A stretch of DNA of 64,000 nucleotides from JACVRM01 sp963817375 (GTDB lineage: Bacteria; Actinomycetota; Thermoleophilia; Gaiellales; Gaiellaceae): contig CAWFOB010000001.1 in the NCBI GenBank assembly GCA_963817375.1, positions 62,001-126,000 on the forward strand, written 5' to 3'. Below, one piece after another: positions 46,528 to 56,410 of this stretch. The stretch's first letter is position 1. Every line of letters begins with the position of its first letter. Under the pieces are notes generated by a model that ran no database searches, was not told where the DNA came from, and saw only the letters and a program-made list of their open reading frames with translations. The translations under genes and the position numbers were made by a program.

Positions 46528-47988
46528 TCAGCACCCGAAGCATTGGTCCGGCTCGTTCCTGCGGATCCAGGTTCTCGTCAAGGTGACCGGGAAGGCCGTA
46601 AAGAGCCCGCCGCCCTGTGCGGCGAGCCCGGGGCCGGCCTCGAGCGTGTTGCCGGCGAGGACGCTGTCGGTCAGCGTCAGGGTCGGCGTCGACCCGAAGA
46701 GCGTCTCGTTCTCGATTCCGCCGCCGTGCGCAAAGCCGGCCGCCCCGGACGCCGTGACATGGTTGGCGATCACGGCCGTCCGCTCGATGGTCGACTGCCC
46801 GAAGTTCCCGATGCCTCCGCCGCCCGCGTTGACGACGCCGCCTGGCGCGTTCGCGTAGACGCTGTTGCCGACGAACACGCTGTTGCGGACCGTTGCGGTG
46901 CCGTTCACCTCCATGCCGCCGCTCCCGGCGAGCGCGGAGTCGTGGGAGGAGGCAGGGACGGTCGAGCTGACCTGGTTGTGCGCGATCGTGCTGTCGCTGA
47001 GCGCCAGGGAGCCTTCGTCGAAGATGCCGCCTGCTGCCGCGATCGACGTGCCGCCGGCGTTCGTCGACGTCACGCGGTTGCCGGTGACGAGAGTGCGCGT
47101 GATGGTCGCCTGCGCCCCGATCCCGATGCCTCCCGCGAGTGCAACCGGAAACTCGTCGGTCGGATCCTGCGTCGAGAGGTCGGCGCTGTTGCCGCTCACG
47201 ATGCTGTCCTGGATCGTGAGCGGGCCGGGCGCATCGATGCCGCCTCCATGCGCGGTGTCGCCGTGCGGCGGCGTTCCGATCGCGCGGTTGCCGGTGACGA
47301 CACTGTGCTTCAGGGTCAGGGTCGCCTGCGGGGCTCCCGCGATGCCGCCGCCGGTCGCCACGACCGTCAGCGAAGACGCGTCGCCGGCCTGGTTGTCTGC
47401 GACGCGGGTGTCGACCAACGTGAGAGTGCCTGCGTTGGCGATGCCGCCGCCGGTCGCGAACGAGCAGTCGAACGGGTCGCAGAAAATGCGCGGGAGCAAC
47501 TCTTGCGATGACACGACGTTCCCGGTGATGAGGCTGTCGGTGATCGTCACCGTCGCGCCGAGGCCGCCGCGCGTTGCGAACGAGCCAACGACGATCTCGA
47601 CGCCGCCGCCTTGGGTCACGGCGTGGTCGGGGCTCGAGTTGTTGAAGCCGCCCGTGATCGTCAGGCCGCTGAGGGAGACCGTCGGCTCGGTGTCCGCCTG
47701 CTCCTGGCCGATGAGGAGGACGGGCCCGCCGCCCTTGATGGTCGTTCTCCCCGCGCCCGCGCCCCGGACGTCGACACTCACGTCGATGGTCACGCCGCCG
47801 GCGAAGGTGCCGGGGCCGATCGAGATCGTGTCCCCGTCGTGGGCGGCATTGACAGCGGCCTGGATGGTCGGGAAGCAGTCCGGCTTCTTGCCGACGCAGA
47901 GGTCGCCGGCCCCGAGGGCCGGCCCGGCGACGGCGGCGCTTAGGCCGGCGATCAGTGCAAGCGACAGTGCGTACGTCAGACGTCTCAT
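46528..47988 (-). CDS. Secreted parallel beta-helix (pectate-lyase-like) protein
   Basis: 486 residues. Signal peptide MRRLTYALSLALIAGLSAAV to about residue 26 (ALGA). Then DCFPTIQAAVNAAHDGDTI and many right-handed beta-helix rungs built on VTITDSLITGN-like repeats. Such proteins bind or cleave polysaccharide or serve as surface scaffolds; catalytic residues are not evident. ATGA overlap with the upstream small membrane protein. The 164 bp before it (46364-46527) shows no gene. Confidence 0.83.
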   Translation of the reverse strand: MRRLTYALSLALIAGLSAAVAGPALGAGDLCVGKKPDCFPTIQAAVNAAHDGDTISIGPGTFAGGVTIDVSVDVRGAGAGRTTIKGGGPVLLIGQEQADTEPTVSLSGLTITGGFNNSSPDHAVTQGGGVEIVVGSFATRGGLGATVTITDSLITGNVVSSQELLPRIFCDPFDCSFATGGGIANAGTLTLVDTRVADNQAGDASSLTVVATGGGIAGAPQATLTLKHSVVTGNRAIGTPPHGDTAHGGGIDAPGPLTIQDSIVSGNSADLSTQDPTDEFPVALAGGIGIGAQATITRTLVTGNRVTSTNAGGTSIAAAGGIFDEGSLALSDSTIAHNQVSSTVPASSHDSALAGSGGMEVNGTATVRNSVFVGNSVYANAPGGVVNAGGGGIGNFGQSTIERTAVIANHVTASGAAGFAHGGGIENETLFGSTPTLTLTDSVLAGNTLEAGPGLAAQGGGLFTAFPVTLTRTWIRRNEPDQCFGC

Positions 47989-48275
47989 CCCTGTTCCTCC
48001 CTCTCGTGTCGCGGATGGGTCACTCGCTCTCCGCGGCCGGCGAGCGCGAGGCTGCCGGCAAGTACGAGCGCGGCTCCGAATCCGGCTGCGGCGCCGATGC
48101 CGGCATCGCTCCAGTGGAAGCCGCGGTCATCGACCCTGACGACGAGCGGGATCTGAACTTCCCGGGGCCTGGGCCGCGACGCGACCGCGCCGACTGCGGC
48201 GGCGAGCCACAGGGCGGCGAGGATGACCGCGGCGACAGCGCCAAGCCGACCCGTCCTTGAAGAGATCGAGTGCAT
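47985..48275 (-). CDS. Small two-helix membrane protein, unknown
   Basis: 96 residues from the ATG at 48275 (MHSISSRTGRLG); helices at about 12-30 and 60-78 with a short outside loop (REVQIPLVVRVDDRGFHW). Coupled by ATGA to the beta-helix protein, so it may help display or export it; that is inference. The longer in-frame extension upstream is Arg-rich and rejected. Confidence 0.6.
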   Translation of the reverse strand: MHSISSRTGRLGAVAAVILAALWLAAAVGAVASRPRPREVQIPLVVRVDDRGFHWSDAGIGAAAGFGAALVLAGSLALAGRGERVTHPRHEREEQG

Positions 48276-48364
48276 CTCCGCACCGTGCTTCGTGCTGGCT
48301 GCAAACCGTGGAGGTCGGAGCTGCACTGCAGCAAATCCCCTGCATTCGGGGAGCTCGGGGCACG

Positions 48365-50449
48365 TCAGCGCAGGATGCCGGTATGCCCGAGCGAGTGCCG
48401 CCCCGGCTGCGGCCACACGCACACGCCGTGCGGCCCGTTGCCGACCGGGATCCGCGCAAGCAGCTTCCCGGTCCGCGTCGAGATCGCGTAGACGACCGCG
48501 CTGTAGCGCCCCGACAGCCAGAGCACCTTGCCGTCCGCCGACACGCCGCCCATGTCCGGGCTGCCGCCGCCGGGGATCCACCACTTCCGCAGCACCTTCC
48601 CGGTGCGGAAGCTGATCACCGAGATCGAGCCCTCGCCGCGATTCGACGCGTAGAGCAGGCGGGCGTCGCGGCTCGGGTACAGACCGTGCACGCCGTGGCC
48701 GGTCCTGAGGAAGCCGCGCACCCGGAATCGCTGCGCGTCGATCTTCCAGAGGCCGCCGGCCATCATGTCGGCCACCCAGAACGTCCGCCCGTCGGGCGAG
48801 AGCTTGACGTCCTGGGGCATCGCAGAGAAGCCGTCCGGCAGCGTCAGCGTCTGGATCACGCGCGGGTGCTCGACGTCCACCTCGACGAGCTGGCCCGAGA
48901 ACTCACAGCTCGCCACCGCACGCTTCCCGTCGGCCGAGAAGTCCATGTGATCGACGCCCGCACAGGGCACGTGCAGCGAGCGCTTCAGCGTGAACGTGTT
49001 CGGGTCGCGAAAGTCGAGCCGGCGCAGGCGCTCGGCGACCACGATCGCATAGCGCCCGTCGGGCGTGAAGTAGAGGTTGTACGGATCCTCGACCGGGATC
49101 GTGCGGTCGGGCTTGCCGGTGTTCGGGTCCACGCGCGTGAGCGTGTTGCCGAGGTCGTTCAGGACGTACAGCCAGCGCAGGTTCCACGACGGGGTGACGT
49201 GCTGCGGCAGCTCGCCGACGGCGAAGTGGCCCACGACCTTGAACGTGTGCGGGTCGATGACGTCGACCGTGTTGCTCTGGCTATTGGGGACGTAGACGCG
49301 GTCGAGCGCGTGCTGCGCGGGGCCGTCGAGCATCCCTGCGCCGTCCGCCGCGTAGACGTTCGATACGACCTGCCGCCTCGGGGCGGCGCCCTCGGCTACT
49401 CGCAGTCGCAGGATGCGGTCGGTGGTACCGGCCGGGCCCCGGCCGCCGATGAGGACCACCCTGCTCCCCAGGGTGACCGCCGCTGCGTCCGAGACCGCGG
49501 TCGGCAGCGTCCCGGCCGCGCGCACGCGCCGCCGGCGCACGTCCACGGCCTCGATCGCGTCCGTCGGCGTGTCGGCCGCAGCCCCGCGTCCGCCGATGAC
49601 GTATGCCGTGCCCCCCACCGTCGCCGCCGCGGCGTGGGTGGTGGGATCCGGGAGCCGCCCCGCGAGCGTGACGCGGCGCGTGGCCGGGTCGAACGCGTAC
49701 ACCGCCCGGGACGCCGTCCCGTTCGGGAGCGAGCCACCGGCGACGATCACCCGTCCGCTCGCGCCCGTCACCGCCGCGTAGCGCACCGGGGTCGGCAGGT
49801 GGCCCACGACCCGGGCGGTCGAGCCCGGCCGCCACGCGACGACGGTGTCGAGCCAGGCCGAGCCGGTATAGCCGCCGACCACGTAGACCGTGCCGCCGAC
49901 GACCGCGGCGGCCTGGTCGGAGCTCGGCGCCGGCAGCCGTCCGACCGTTTGCGGCGCGGTGCCCGGGTCGATGCGGAGGATCCCGTCGTGCTGCGCCGTT
50001 CCGTCGCCGCCGCCCAGCAGGTACGCATGGCCGCCGACGGATGCCCCGGCGGCGTCGTGCAGCGCGAGCGGCAGGTGGCTCGCGGTGCGGCCGCCGCGTG
50101 CCGAGACGACCCGCACGTCGGTGGTCGACACGTCCGCGGCAGACAGCCCGCCGGCCACGACCGCGCGCGTCGCGGAGAGCGGCGCCGCGGCCGCATCCTG
50201 GACGGCTGCGGGCAGCGTCCCCGTCCCCGACGGCACCAGCCTGGTGACGACGAGCCGGTGGCGCTTCACCGGATCGGCGACGGTGCGGGTTGTCGTAGAC
50301 GGCGAGGCCGACCCCGCTCCGCCCTGGGTAACGAGCAGCGCAGCCACCGCGGCGGCAACCGCACCGACGGCGATCGCGGCGACGACGACCCGGAGCACGC
50401 GGCGTGGGCGGCGGCGGAAGCGCAGATGGCTGGCGGGAGAGCTGCTCAT
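48365..50449 (-). CDS. Membrane-anchored Kelch plus YVTN beta-propeller protein
   Basis: 694 residues. Basic N-terminus and one transmembrane helix (about 18-42), then a Kelch-type propeller (about 75-330, repeated GG-x-D/GG-x-Y motifs such as AVVAGGLSAADV and VVLIGGRGPAGT), then a YVTN/NHL-type propeller (about 340-690, VYVPNSQSNTVDVIDPHT, SPDGRTFWVADMMAG). Two propellers in one extracytoplasmic protein suggest ligand binding or surface function. A divergent promoter region with corA lies at 50450-50578. Confidence 0.83.
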   Translation of the reverse strand: MSSSPASHLRFRRRPRRVLRVVVAAIAVGAVAAAVAALLVTQGGAGSASPSTTTRTVADPVKRHRLVVTRLVPSGTGTLPAAVQDAAAAPLSATRAVVAGGLSAADVSTTDVRVVSARGGRTASHLPLALHDAAGASVGGHAYLLGGGDGTAQHDGILRIDPGTAPQTVGRLPAPSSDQAAAVVGGTVYVVGGYTGSAWLDTVVAWRPGSTARVVGHLPTPVRYAAVTGASGRVIVAGGSLPNGTASRAVYAFDPATRRVTLAGRLPDPTTHAAAATVGGTAYVIGGRGAAADTPTDAIEAVDVRRRRVRAAGTLPTAVSDAAAVTLGSRVVLIGGRGPAGTTDRILRLRVAEGAAPRRQVVSNVYAADGAGMLDGPAQHALDRVYVPNSQSNTVDVIDPHTFKVVGHFAVGELPQHVTPSWNLRWLYVLNDLGNTLTRVDPNTGKPDRTIPVEDPYNLYFTPDGRYAIVVAERLRRLDFRDPNTFTLKRSLHVPCAGVDHMDFSADGKRAVASCEFSGQLVEVDVEHPRVIQTLTLPDGFSAMPQDVKLSPDGRTFWVADMMAGGLWKIDAQRFRVRGFLRTGHGVHGLYPSRDARLLYASNRGEGSISVISFRTGKVLRKWWIPGGGSPDMGGVSADGKVLWLSGRYSAVVYAISTRTGKLLARIPVGNGPHGVCVWPQPGRHSLGHTGILR

Positions 50450-50578
50450 GGCGAGGCGCCAAGGGGCGGCCCGACGCTCGCCTACCCGGCCTGACGTCTG
50501 CCTGAACGAGGGGAGGCGAACGGCTTGCGGGCTAGAATGCGATTGTAATGCCGGCGACCGAGGATCCGTTCAGTACCT

Positions 50579-51577
50579 ATGCCGAGCCTGCCTCGGATCC
50601 GTCGCCCGCGCGGCCGGACGCTCCCGCTCCAGGAGCCCTTCCGGCCAGAGCCCGCTGAGGTCGAGGCCGCCGGCCTCACCTGGGTCCACCTGGACCGTCC
50701 CGACGAGCAGTCGATCAGCGCGCTCGCAGAGCGCTTCGGCTGGCACGAGCTGGACGTCGAGGACGTGCTCTCGAAGCGCCAGCGGCCGAAGATCGACGAG
50801 TACCCGGACTACCTCTTCGTCGTCCTCCATTTCCCGTTCTACGACAAGAACGTCCAGCGGCTGAACGCGGCGGAGCTGGACGTCTTCCTCGGCGCCGACT
50901 ACGTCGTCACGCTGCCGAACGTTCCGCTGCTGCCGGTGACGCGTCTCTTCACGCGCTGCCGCGAGGACGAGGCGTTCCGGAGAGAGCTCTTCGCCAACGG
51001 CTCGGGGCGCCTGCTCTACGAGATTCTCGACGACCTCTTCGACTACTGCTTCCCGATCCTCGACAAGATCGGGCACAAGCTCGACTCCATCGAAGACGAC
51101 GTCTTCGAAGGCCACTCCTCGGAGGCGGTCGTGCGAGACATCTCCAACGTGAAGCAGGAGATCATCTCGTACCGCAAGATCATGAAGCCCGAGCGGCCAT
51201 CGCTCAGGCTGCTCGAGCGGAAGATGGATCACTTCATGCCGGAGCACCTCGAGCTGTACTTCGACGATCTCGTGGACGCCTCGGAGCGGATCTGGGATCT
51301 GCTCGACAACTACAAGGAGGTTGTCGAGGCCCTCGAATCGACGAACGAGCAGGTGCTGTCGCACCGGTTCAACGACGTGCTGCGCATCCTCACCGTGTTC
51401 AGCATCGTCTTCCTCCCCGCGACGCTCATTGCGAGCATCTGGGGCATGAACGTCGGGCTTCCCGGCGGCGGCAACCCGGCCACGTCGTCGCATCTGGAGT
51501 TCTGGATCATCCTGGTCTCGTCGGCGGCGATCGTCGTCGGCATGCTCGGGTTGTTCCGCTGGAAGCGCTGGCTGTAA
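50579..51577 (+). CDS. corA: CorA-type magnesium/cobalt transporter
   Basis: 332 residues. Long cytoplasmic alpha/beta and coiled region, then two C-terminal helices with the pore signature IWGMNVGLPG (GMN) between them. TAGAAT at 50532-50537 is a good -10, giving a leader of about 35 nt. An overlapping ATG at 50548 opens only a 37-residue ORF in another frame. The last codons border repeat copy 3. Confidence 0.93.
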   Translation: MPSLPRIRRPRGRTLPLQEPFRPEPAEVEAAGLTWVHLDRPDEQSISALAERFGWHELDVEDVLSKRQRPKIDEYPDYLFVVLHFPFYDKNVQRLNAAELDVFLGADYVVTLPNVPLLPVTRLFTRCREDEAFRRELFANGSGRLLYEILDDLFDYCFPILDKIGHKLDSIEDDVFEGHSSEAVVRDISNVKQEIISYRKIMKPERPSLRLLERKMDHFMPEHLELYFDDLVDASERIWDLLDNYKEVVEALESTNEQVLSHRFNDVLRILTVFSIVFLPATLIASIWGMNVGLPGGGNPATSSHLEFWIILVSSAAIVVGMLGLFRWKRWL

Positions 51578-51669
51578 GGGGCTGTCCCGCGCAGCGGCGG
51601 CTGTCTTCAGTGTCGGGCTGCGCCGGTCGCCGGAGGCACGAGGGACAGCCCCCTTCGGGGACAGCCCCT
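51577..51669. repeat. Dispersed inverted-repeat element, GGGGCTGTCCCC type, copy 3
   Basis: Left arm AGGGGCTGTCCCGCGCAGCG followed by a degenerate GCGGCTGTC, and right arm GAGGGACAGCCCCCTTC then GGGGACAGCCCCT. The centre is shorter than in copies 1 and 2. It starts in the corA stop codon (TAA) and ends 2 bp before the HIT gene -10. Confidence 0.7.
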
Positions 51670-51670
51670 G

Positions 51671-51676
51671 TAGAAC
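51671..51676 (+). promoter_or_regulatory. -10 element TAGAAC, leaderless HIT gene
   Basis: Six bases (acgcac) separate it from the GTG at 51683. The repeat arm ends directly before it. Confidence 0.4.
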
Positions 51677-51682
51677 ACGCAC

Positions 51683-52163
51683 GTGGACCGCCTCTGGGCC
51701 CCGTGGCGGCTCGAGTACGTCGTGCAGCCGATGGCGGACCGGCTGCGTCTTCTGCGACGCCCTCGCCGGCGACGACGAGGAGCGTCTCGTTGTGCACCGC
51801 GGCGAACGCGCCTTCGCGCTGCTGAACCGGTTCCCGTACACGTCCGGGCACTTCATGGTCGCTCCGAACCGGCATACCGGCGATCTCGCGGCCCTGGAGC
51901 CCGACGAGGTCGTCGAGATCCACCGTCTTGCCACGGACGGGACCGCGGCGCTCCGGGAGCTCTACGCGCCGGACGGCTTTAACCTGGGCTGGAACATCGG
52001 CCGGGCCGCGGGTGCCGGGATCGTCGACCACGTGCACCTGCACGTCGTCCCCCGCTGGTCGGGCGACACGAACTTCATGCCGGTGCTGGCGGACGTGCGC
52101 GTGCTTCCGGAACACCTGAGGGCGACGCGCGAGCGGGTCGCGGCGGCCTGGCCGCCGGGCTGA
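51683..52163 (+). CDS. HIT-family nucleotide hydrolase/phosphorylase (frameshifted)
   Basis: About 160 residues, similar to actinobacterial HIT proteins of the Ap4A-phosphorylase branch. N-terminus MDRLWAPWRLEYV; after one extra base near 51735-51742 the next frame reads CVFCDALAGDDEERLVVHRG (zinc CxxC), then AAGAGIVDHVHLHVVPRW with the HxHxH catalytic triad. The pieces join perfectly with a single-base deletion. Confidence 0.88.
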
Positions 52164-52278
52164 CATCGGAGCGCGGGGCGGCCGCAGGGGGAGATTCGCA
52201 GGCCGCCCCGCTCGCCACCCCGAGTCAGGCCTTCTCGGGCATCTGTGAGGCTATCGCGGACCCCTGCCGCTTACCAGT

Positions 52279-52330
52279 GGCCTTGGAGGGAGTCCGCGCG
52301 GCCGCGGCACAGCTGATTCCCTCCAAGGCC
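52279..52330. repeat. Perfect 13-bp inverted repeat in the HIT to coiled-coil gap
   Basis: GGCCTTGGAGGGA (52279-52291) and TCCCTCCAAGGCC (52318-52330) with a 26-nt loop that itself is palindrome-rich (GCGCGGCCGCGGC). No T-run. The rest of the gap 52164-52383 shows no gene. Confidence 0.6.
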
Positions 52331-52383
52331 CCTTGGGCTTCAAGAGGCATCCGCCCGCGCCGACATCATTCCCAGAGCGCCCG

Positions 52384-54406
52384 ATGAAACGGATGACAGA
52401 CGAAGGGGTGTCGCCGGCCGCCACCCCGCACGCAGACGTGCTCGCCGACCTCGAGGAGGAGCGCGAGGCGCTCGCCGAGCGCGAGCACCATCTGGCCGCC
52501 GTCGAGGAGGCGCTCGAGGCGCGGCAGGCCCAGGTCGCCGAGGCGCGGCGTAAGCTCGAGTTTGCGGAGCAGGAGCGGCGTACGACGAGCGCCGAGCTGG
52601 AGCGCCGGTTCGCGGAGATCGGCACGCGCGAGGAGGAAGTGGCCGGCTATCGCGGACGAGCTCGATGCTCGCCGCGCCGAGGTGGAGGCTGCTCGAAGCA
52701 GGGCTCGGGGAACGCGCCGCGCAGGATCGATACCGAGGTGGCAGCTGCGGGTCGCGCGCGGAGCGCGACGAGCAGCTCGAGAGCGCCGCGCGCGGGAGCG
52801 AGGAGATCGAGGAGCGCGTCCGCGTGGTCGACGGCGAGATCGAGGAGCGCCTCCGCGCCGCCGGACAGCGGGAGCAGGCGGCGCTGCTCGGGGCGCAACG
52901 CGTCGTCGACGAGCTGAGCGCGGCCGAGCGGCGCCACTTCGAGCTCGACACACGCCTCGTCGACGTCGCGGACCGGGAGCGCGTCCTCGACGCGTAGGCC
53001 CAGGCGGCGGACACCTGGCGGAGCGCGAGGAGGAGATCGTCCGTCGCGGCGAGGTGGCCGCGCAGATCCGGGACGCCGCCGAGAGCGCCGGGGCGGCCGT
53101 CGAGGAGCAGCGCCGGGTCGTCGAGGAGCGCGAGACACGGGCACGCGAGCGAATGGAGGAGGCGGCCTCACGTCTCCGTGACGCCGAGACGCTCGCCGCC
53201 GGCGCCGAGAAACGGCTCGAGGAGGCGCAGGGCCTCGAGGCCCGCGCCACCACCCGCGACGAGGAGCTGGACGAACGCGAAGAGGCGCTCGCCGGCCGCG
53301 AGGCGGCGGTCGCCGACCACGAGCGCGCGACCGCCGCCGCGGACGCGCAGGTCGCCGAGGAGCAGACCGCTCTCCGGGAGGAGGCCGCCGTGGTCGAGGC
53401 GCGCCGGCAGGAGGTGCACGAGCAGGAGCGCCGCCTCGTCGAGAGCGAGCGCGCGACCGAGGAGCATGCCCGCCGGGTCGCCGAGCAGGAGGCGAACGTC
53501 GCCCGCCGCGAGCGCGAGGCCGCAGCGCTGGCGGCAGCGCTCGCCGACCGCCAGGGCGCCCTCGACACACGCGAGCGCGAGCTGGAAGAGCGGGCGGCGG
53601 CGCTGTCGATCCTCGGACGAGCGCGAGACCGCCGTCCGGGAGCGGGAGCTCCGCACGTTCGACGTCGAGCGCCGCGAGCAGGCGCTCGAGCTGCGCGAGC
53701 AGGACGCCGAAGCACGCGACCGCGAGCTCGCCGTGCGCGACCGCGACCTGGCCGAGCGCACGGAGCAGCTCGTCGGCGTCATCCGCGGCCAGGGCAAGTC
53801 CGCCGTCGAGCTCGACCGCAAGGCGGCCGACATCGCCCGCCGCGAGGAGCTCGTCGCCGCCCGCGAGGCCGAGATCGCCGCCCTGTGGGAGACGGCGGAG
53901 ACGAGCGCCCTGGACCTCGCGGAGGCCGCGATCGCGCCGCGGATCGCGCTCGTCGAGGAACGCGAGGACGAGCTCGCCCGGCGCGAAGCGCTCGCCGGGC
54001 GCGCCGACCAGAAGCCGGAGGCCGAGGCGGCGCCGCTGCCCTCGCCCCCGGCGCCGGTCTCACACGCGGAGGTAGCGGGCCACCGCACAGCGCGGCGTCG
54101 CTCCGCGCGGAGCGCACCCTGCCCATCCTCGAGGCGCTCGTCGCCGAGCACCGCGCGCGGTTCGCGGATCGGGTCGACGAGTGGGACGCCTACCTGCACC
54201 ACCTGCGCGGCTACACGGACGCCGCCGGCGTGCTGCCGGAGTCGTTCGAGGGGCTCGTACGCGACGCCTTCGGCCCGCTGCTCGACCTCGTGGACGACGA
54301 GGCTCAGCCGGTCGGAAGCTCGACCAGGAACGTGGAACCGCCGCCGGCCCGGGCCTCGGCCCAGATGCGGCCGTCCATCAACTCGACGAGCTCGCGGCAG
54401 ATGTAG
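52384..54406 (+). CDS. Long coiled-coil protein, about five frameshifts, unknown function
   Basis: From ATG 52384 (MKRMTDEGVSP) the joined frames give roughly 640 residues, nearly all Glu/Arg/Ala heptads (EREALAEREHHLAAVEEAL, EEIVRRGEVAAQIRDAAES, RELAVRDRDLAERTEQL), followed by a globular C-terminal part (ERTLPILEALVAEHRARFAD, DEWDAYLHHLRGY, PESFEGLVRDAFGPLLDLVD). Frame changes near 52650, 52720, 52995, 53620 and 54085. The last in-frame stop (54406) would overlap the histidine-kinase 3' end by about 100 bp, so the true end may be nearer 54300. Probably cytoskeletal or polar scaffold-like; not assignable. Confidence 0.6.
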
Positions 54407-56298
54407 AGGCCGAGCCCGGTCCCGCCCACGCCGCGCGCCAGGTGGGGATCGAGCCGGAAGAACTTGTCGAACACGCGGTCGCGGTCGGCGGCCGGGATGC
54501 CGAGCCCGCGGTCCGAGACCGCGAAGCGCACGTGTGCTCGCGAACGGGCAGCACGGCGACGTCGACCGGCGCGCTGGGCGGCGAGTACTTGACCGCGTTG
54601 TCGATCAGGTTGCCGAGCACCTGCAGCAGGCGGGCGCGGTCGGCGCGGACGACGGCGGTGCCGTCGAGCGTGAGGTCGAAGGCGACCTCGGCGAAGCGCA
54701 GGCGGGCCGCCTGGATCGCCTCGGCGGCGAGCGTGTCCGCCTCCACGCGATCGAGGCTGAGGGTCAGCGTGTTCGCGTCGAGCTGACCGGCGGAGAGGAT
54801 GTCCTCGACGATGCGCGCCAGCCGGCCGGCCTCGGCCGCGATCACGTCCAACAGGACGTTGCGCTGCTCGTCGTCGAACTCGACGTCGGCGCGGCGCAGG
54901 GTCATCGCGGCGCCGTAGACGCCGGCGAGCGGCGTGCGCAGCTCGTGCGACACGGTCGAGACGAAGTCGCTCTTCAGCTTCTCGACCTCGCGCTCGGCCG
55001 TCAGGTCGCGGAAGGCGAAGACGGTGCCCGCGTGGAAGCGGACGCCAACGACCGAGAGCCACAGGTCGCGGCCGCCGACCCGCAGCGGCAGAACCTCCCC
55101 CGGCGGCGTCTCGCCGGGGGCGTCGGCGGGGTGACGCGCGCGGCAAGCGTCTCCCAGCCGGGGATCGCCTCGGTCGCCAGCTCGCCGACCACCTGCTCGG
55201 CGGCGAGGCCGGTGATCGTCTCGGCGGCCGCGTTCCAGAGGCGGACGACACCGGCCGGGTCGACGAGGACGATGCCGTCGCCGACGAAGGCGAGTGCCTG
55301 CGCCGCCTGCGCGCGCTCGGCGACCTCGCGGTACAGGCGCGCGTTGTCGACGGCGATCGCGGCCCGCCGGGCGAGCTCCTCGGCAAGCGCCACGTCGGCG
55401 GCGCCGTAGACCCGCTTCGACTCCGCGGTCGCGAGCGTCAGCACGCCGATCGTGCGCCCGCGCGCGATCAGCGGCACGAGCAGGTTCGAGCAGAGGTCGA
55501 GGCTGCGCAGGAGCTCGCGCTGGCGCCCGGACGGCGCCATCTCGTCGACCCACTCGGGCGTTACGTGCTGGACGAGGTCGTGGACGCCCTCGCGCAGCAC
55601 CTTCGACGTCCCCTCGGTGCGGTCGAGCTGCGGCGGGTAGCTCGCCCTGATCTCGTCCGCGACCGATTGCCGGCGCGGATCGGCGCAGACGACGGCGACG
55701 CGCCTGATCGCCCCGTCGTCGGTGAGCAGGTCGATGACGCACCAGTCCGCCAGCTCGGGCACGGCGAGCCCGGCGACGCTCGCGAGCGTCGTCTCGTAGT
55801 CGAGCGACGACGAGAGCAACGTCGTCGCCTCGACGAGGAACCGCTGCTCGCGCTCCTGGCGGACGCGGTCGGTGACGTCGCGGAAGAACCAGACGCGGCC
55901 GGCGTAGCTGCCGTCGTCGAGCGTGACGGGCGCGCTGTAGCGGATGATCGTGCGTGCCGTCGAGCAGCCGGATCTCGTCGCGGCTCGTCTCGTCGGGGTG
56001 GCGGTAGAGGTACTCGACGCGCTCGACGAACTCGTCCGGGTCGCGGAGCTTGTCGCGCACGAACGCCAGCGCGGCATCGTCCGAGCCGGTCGCCAGGACG
56101 TCGTCGGGGACGCCCCAGATCTCGGCGAAGCGGCGGTTGGCGAGCAGGATGCGGCCGTCGCCGGAGACGAACGAGGATGCCGTCGAGGAGCGCCTCGGTC
56201 TGCGCCCGAAGCAGCGCGCCCTGAAGCGCCGGGTCGAGCCGGGCCGGGCCCTGCAGCGGGCGCTCGTCTGCCAGCACGCCGGAACGGTAACTCCGCAT
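54304..56298 (-). CDS. PAS/GAF sensor histidine kinase, about four frameshifts
   Basis: Joined length about 665 residues. N-terminal PAS (DGRILLANRRFAEIWGVPDD), GAF (LLSSSLDYETTLASVAGLAV to ELARRAAIAVDNARLY), second PAS (FVGDGIVLVDPAGVVRLWN), HisKA with phospho-acceptor His in VSTVSHELRTPLAG, and HATPase: N box LIDNAVKYS, DRGLGIP, F box KFFRL, GTGLGLYI. No transmembrane helix. Frame changes near 56165, 55945, 55120 and 54540. No response regulator is adjacent, so it may be an orphan. Confidence 0.82.
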
Positions 56299-56410
56299 CC
56301 GGTCGGCTGCGCTTCTAGACGCGACGAAGTCGTCCGCGACCTGGACGACCGTCGGTGCGCGCCACATCGTCGTGGTACGCGTGCCGACCGTGGGTGTCGC
56401 GCGGGCCGGA

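Noticed and set aside
50548..50661. Small ORF from ATG 50548 overlapping corA
   Set aside because: 37 codons, no homology, and it runs over conserved corA coding sequence in another frame; the TAGAAT upstream is adequately explained as the corA promoter.
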